From Plicaturopsis crispa FD-325 SS-3 (lineage: Eukaryota > Basidiomycota > Agaricomycetes > Amylocorticiales > Amylocorticiaceae), in assembly GCA_000827205.1 (NCBI GenBank), contig KN832564.1, positions 281,470 through 345,469 of the forward strand: 64,000 nt of DNA. Direction: 5' to 3'. A program made the position numbers and the translations under genes. Shown piece by piece: positions 60,074 through 64,000 of the stretch (its first letter is position 1; every line of letters starts with the position of its first letter). The notes beneath the pieces were generated by a model, which did no database searches, was not told where the DNA came from, and saw nothing but the letters and a program-made list of their open reading frames with translations.

Positions 60074-60675
60074 AATTGGTATCCTCGTCTCGTGTGCTGC
60101 GAATATGTTTCTCTTCAAGAATTGAATCCAATGAATATCATGCATTTCTGAACCTGACCCTCTTGCCGAGCCTATGACGTCTGACTCTGAGCACTCTCTC
60201 GCACACAGTCAAGGAGACCAAAACCAAAACTCGGCGTTGCAAATTACTACGCACAATCAGTACAAGCAGAACGGGGAAACGGTGGGGGTAGATACAAGCG
60301 ATTAATGCGACCGTGTGCAGTATAATGAAGCAATTGAGCGTAACGATATCGATATCATGCATCTATGGGGGGTGCAGAAGTCCATCTATACGACACGGTG
60401 GTCATTGGCTGAGCGGGGAAGTGGGTGAGCAGAAACGGAATACGGAAACGAAACGAAACGGGATCTCTATGGGCATGTCTATGTGTCGGGAAAAATCAAA
60501 GCGTCAAATAAAGAAACGAAATCGGGGCAAGATGGGTGGTTTGGGTGGGATAGGAAGGGAATCGGTAGATCATGTACGTATATAACCATCGGAAGGGCGC
60601 GCAATAAATAAGTAGGTGGTTGATGTGAGGTGTGTGTCGGAATTAGTGTATCCGTGTGGATCGTCGTTGTTGGGT
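60074..60675. other. Convergent 3' regions
   Basis: 602 bp between paralogue 4 and the CreA-type gene. Mostly purine-rich 3' flank with AAACGAAACG-type short repeats near 60440-60460. No gene supported. Confidence 0.5.

Positions 60676-64000
<3,325 letters not shown>

Overview
The window is nuclear DNA from a filamentous basidiomycete, most likely an Agaricomycete. The evidence is closely packed genes cut by many introns of about 50 nt, GC-rich third positions, and a full set of eukaryotic fungal genes: Zn(2)Cys(6) factor, Pkc1, DASH subunit, CreA, Egt1 and a Cdc25-type RasGEF. I place it only as an agaricomycete-type fungus; genus and order cannot be read here. No retroelement, DNA transposon, tRNA, rRNA or CRISPR array was recognised. 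One run of N (41725-42289) is an assembly gap.

Layout. 1-714: 5' part of a Zn-cluster regulator (-), followed by about 3 kb without a supportable gene. 3.7-5.8 kb: carnitine acetyltransferase with a peroxisomal tail (+). 6.0-8.8 kb: MFS transporter of the vacuolar amino acid type (-). 9.4-10.5 kb: secreted tyrosinase-like enzyme (-). 11.3-12.6 kb: aldo/keto reductase with a C-terminal membrane helix (-). 12.8-14.3 kb: BTB protein (+). 14.6-15.7 kb: divergent kinase-like protein (+). 15.9-16.3 kb: DAD1 (+). 16.5-20.4 kb: PKC1 (-). 20.6-22.7 kb: unrecognised acidic protein (+). 23.1-23.7 kb: endosulfine (+). 24.3-28.1 kb: divergent pair of aldo/keto reductases. 28.6-31.9 kb: RNR1 (-). 32.4-33.0 kb: small unknown (+). 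33.5-37.3 kb: EFL1 (+). 37.6-42.6 kb: SH3/WW RasGEF (+, interrupted by the gap). 43.3-45.2 kb: DUF427 protein and a peroxisomal thioesterase (-). 45.7-47.1 kb: DHHC palmitoyltransferase (+). 48.4-51.5 kb: EGT1 (+). 51.7-53.1 kb: gelsolin/severin (-). 53.4-55.7 kb: WD40 protein (-). 56.2-60.1 kb: two tandem aldo/keto reductases (+). 60.7-64.0 kb: CreA/Mig1-type carbon repressor (-, runs off the end).

Most genes are ordinary housekeeping or signalling genes and do not form a cluster with one pathway. The accessory part is the aldo/keto reductase family: four close paralogues at two sites 28 kb apart. The second site arose by a tandem duplication of about 2.2 kb that also copied the 5' end of the neighbouring WD40 gene, and it shows a 149-bp perfectly identical exon tract that suggests gene conversion. 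Other points worth a look: very small exons (4 nt in RNR1; 13, 28 and 28 nt in the Zn-cluster gene; 21 nt in the DUF427 gene), two GC-AG introns, MluI-box (ACGCGT) clusters upstream of RNR1 and DAD1, a 32-bp promoter element shared by two adjacent genes, and an N gap much larger than the few codons missing from the RasGEF.

I did not find a convincing new multi-gene system; the candidates for novelty are at the level of gene structure, duplication and promoter motifs.
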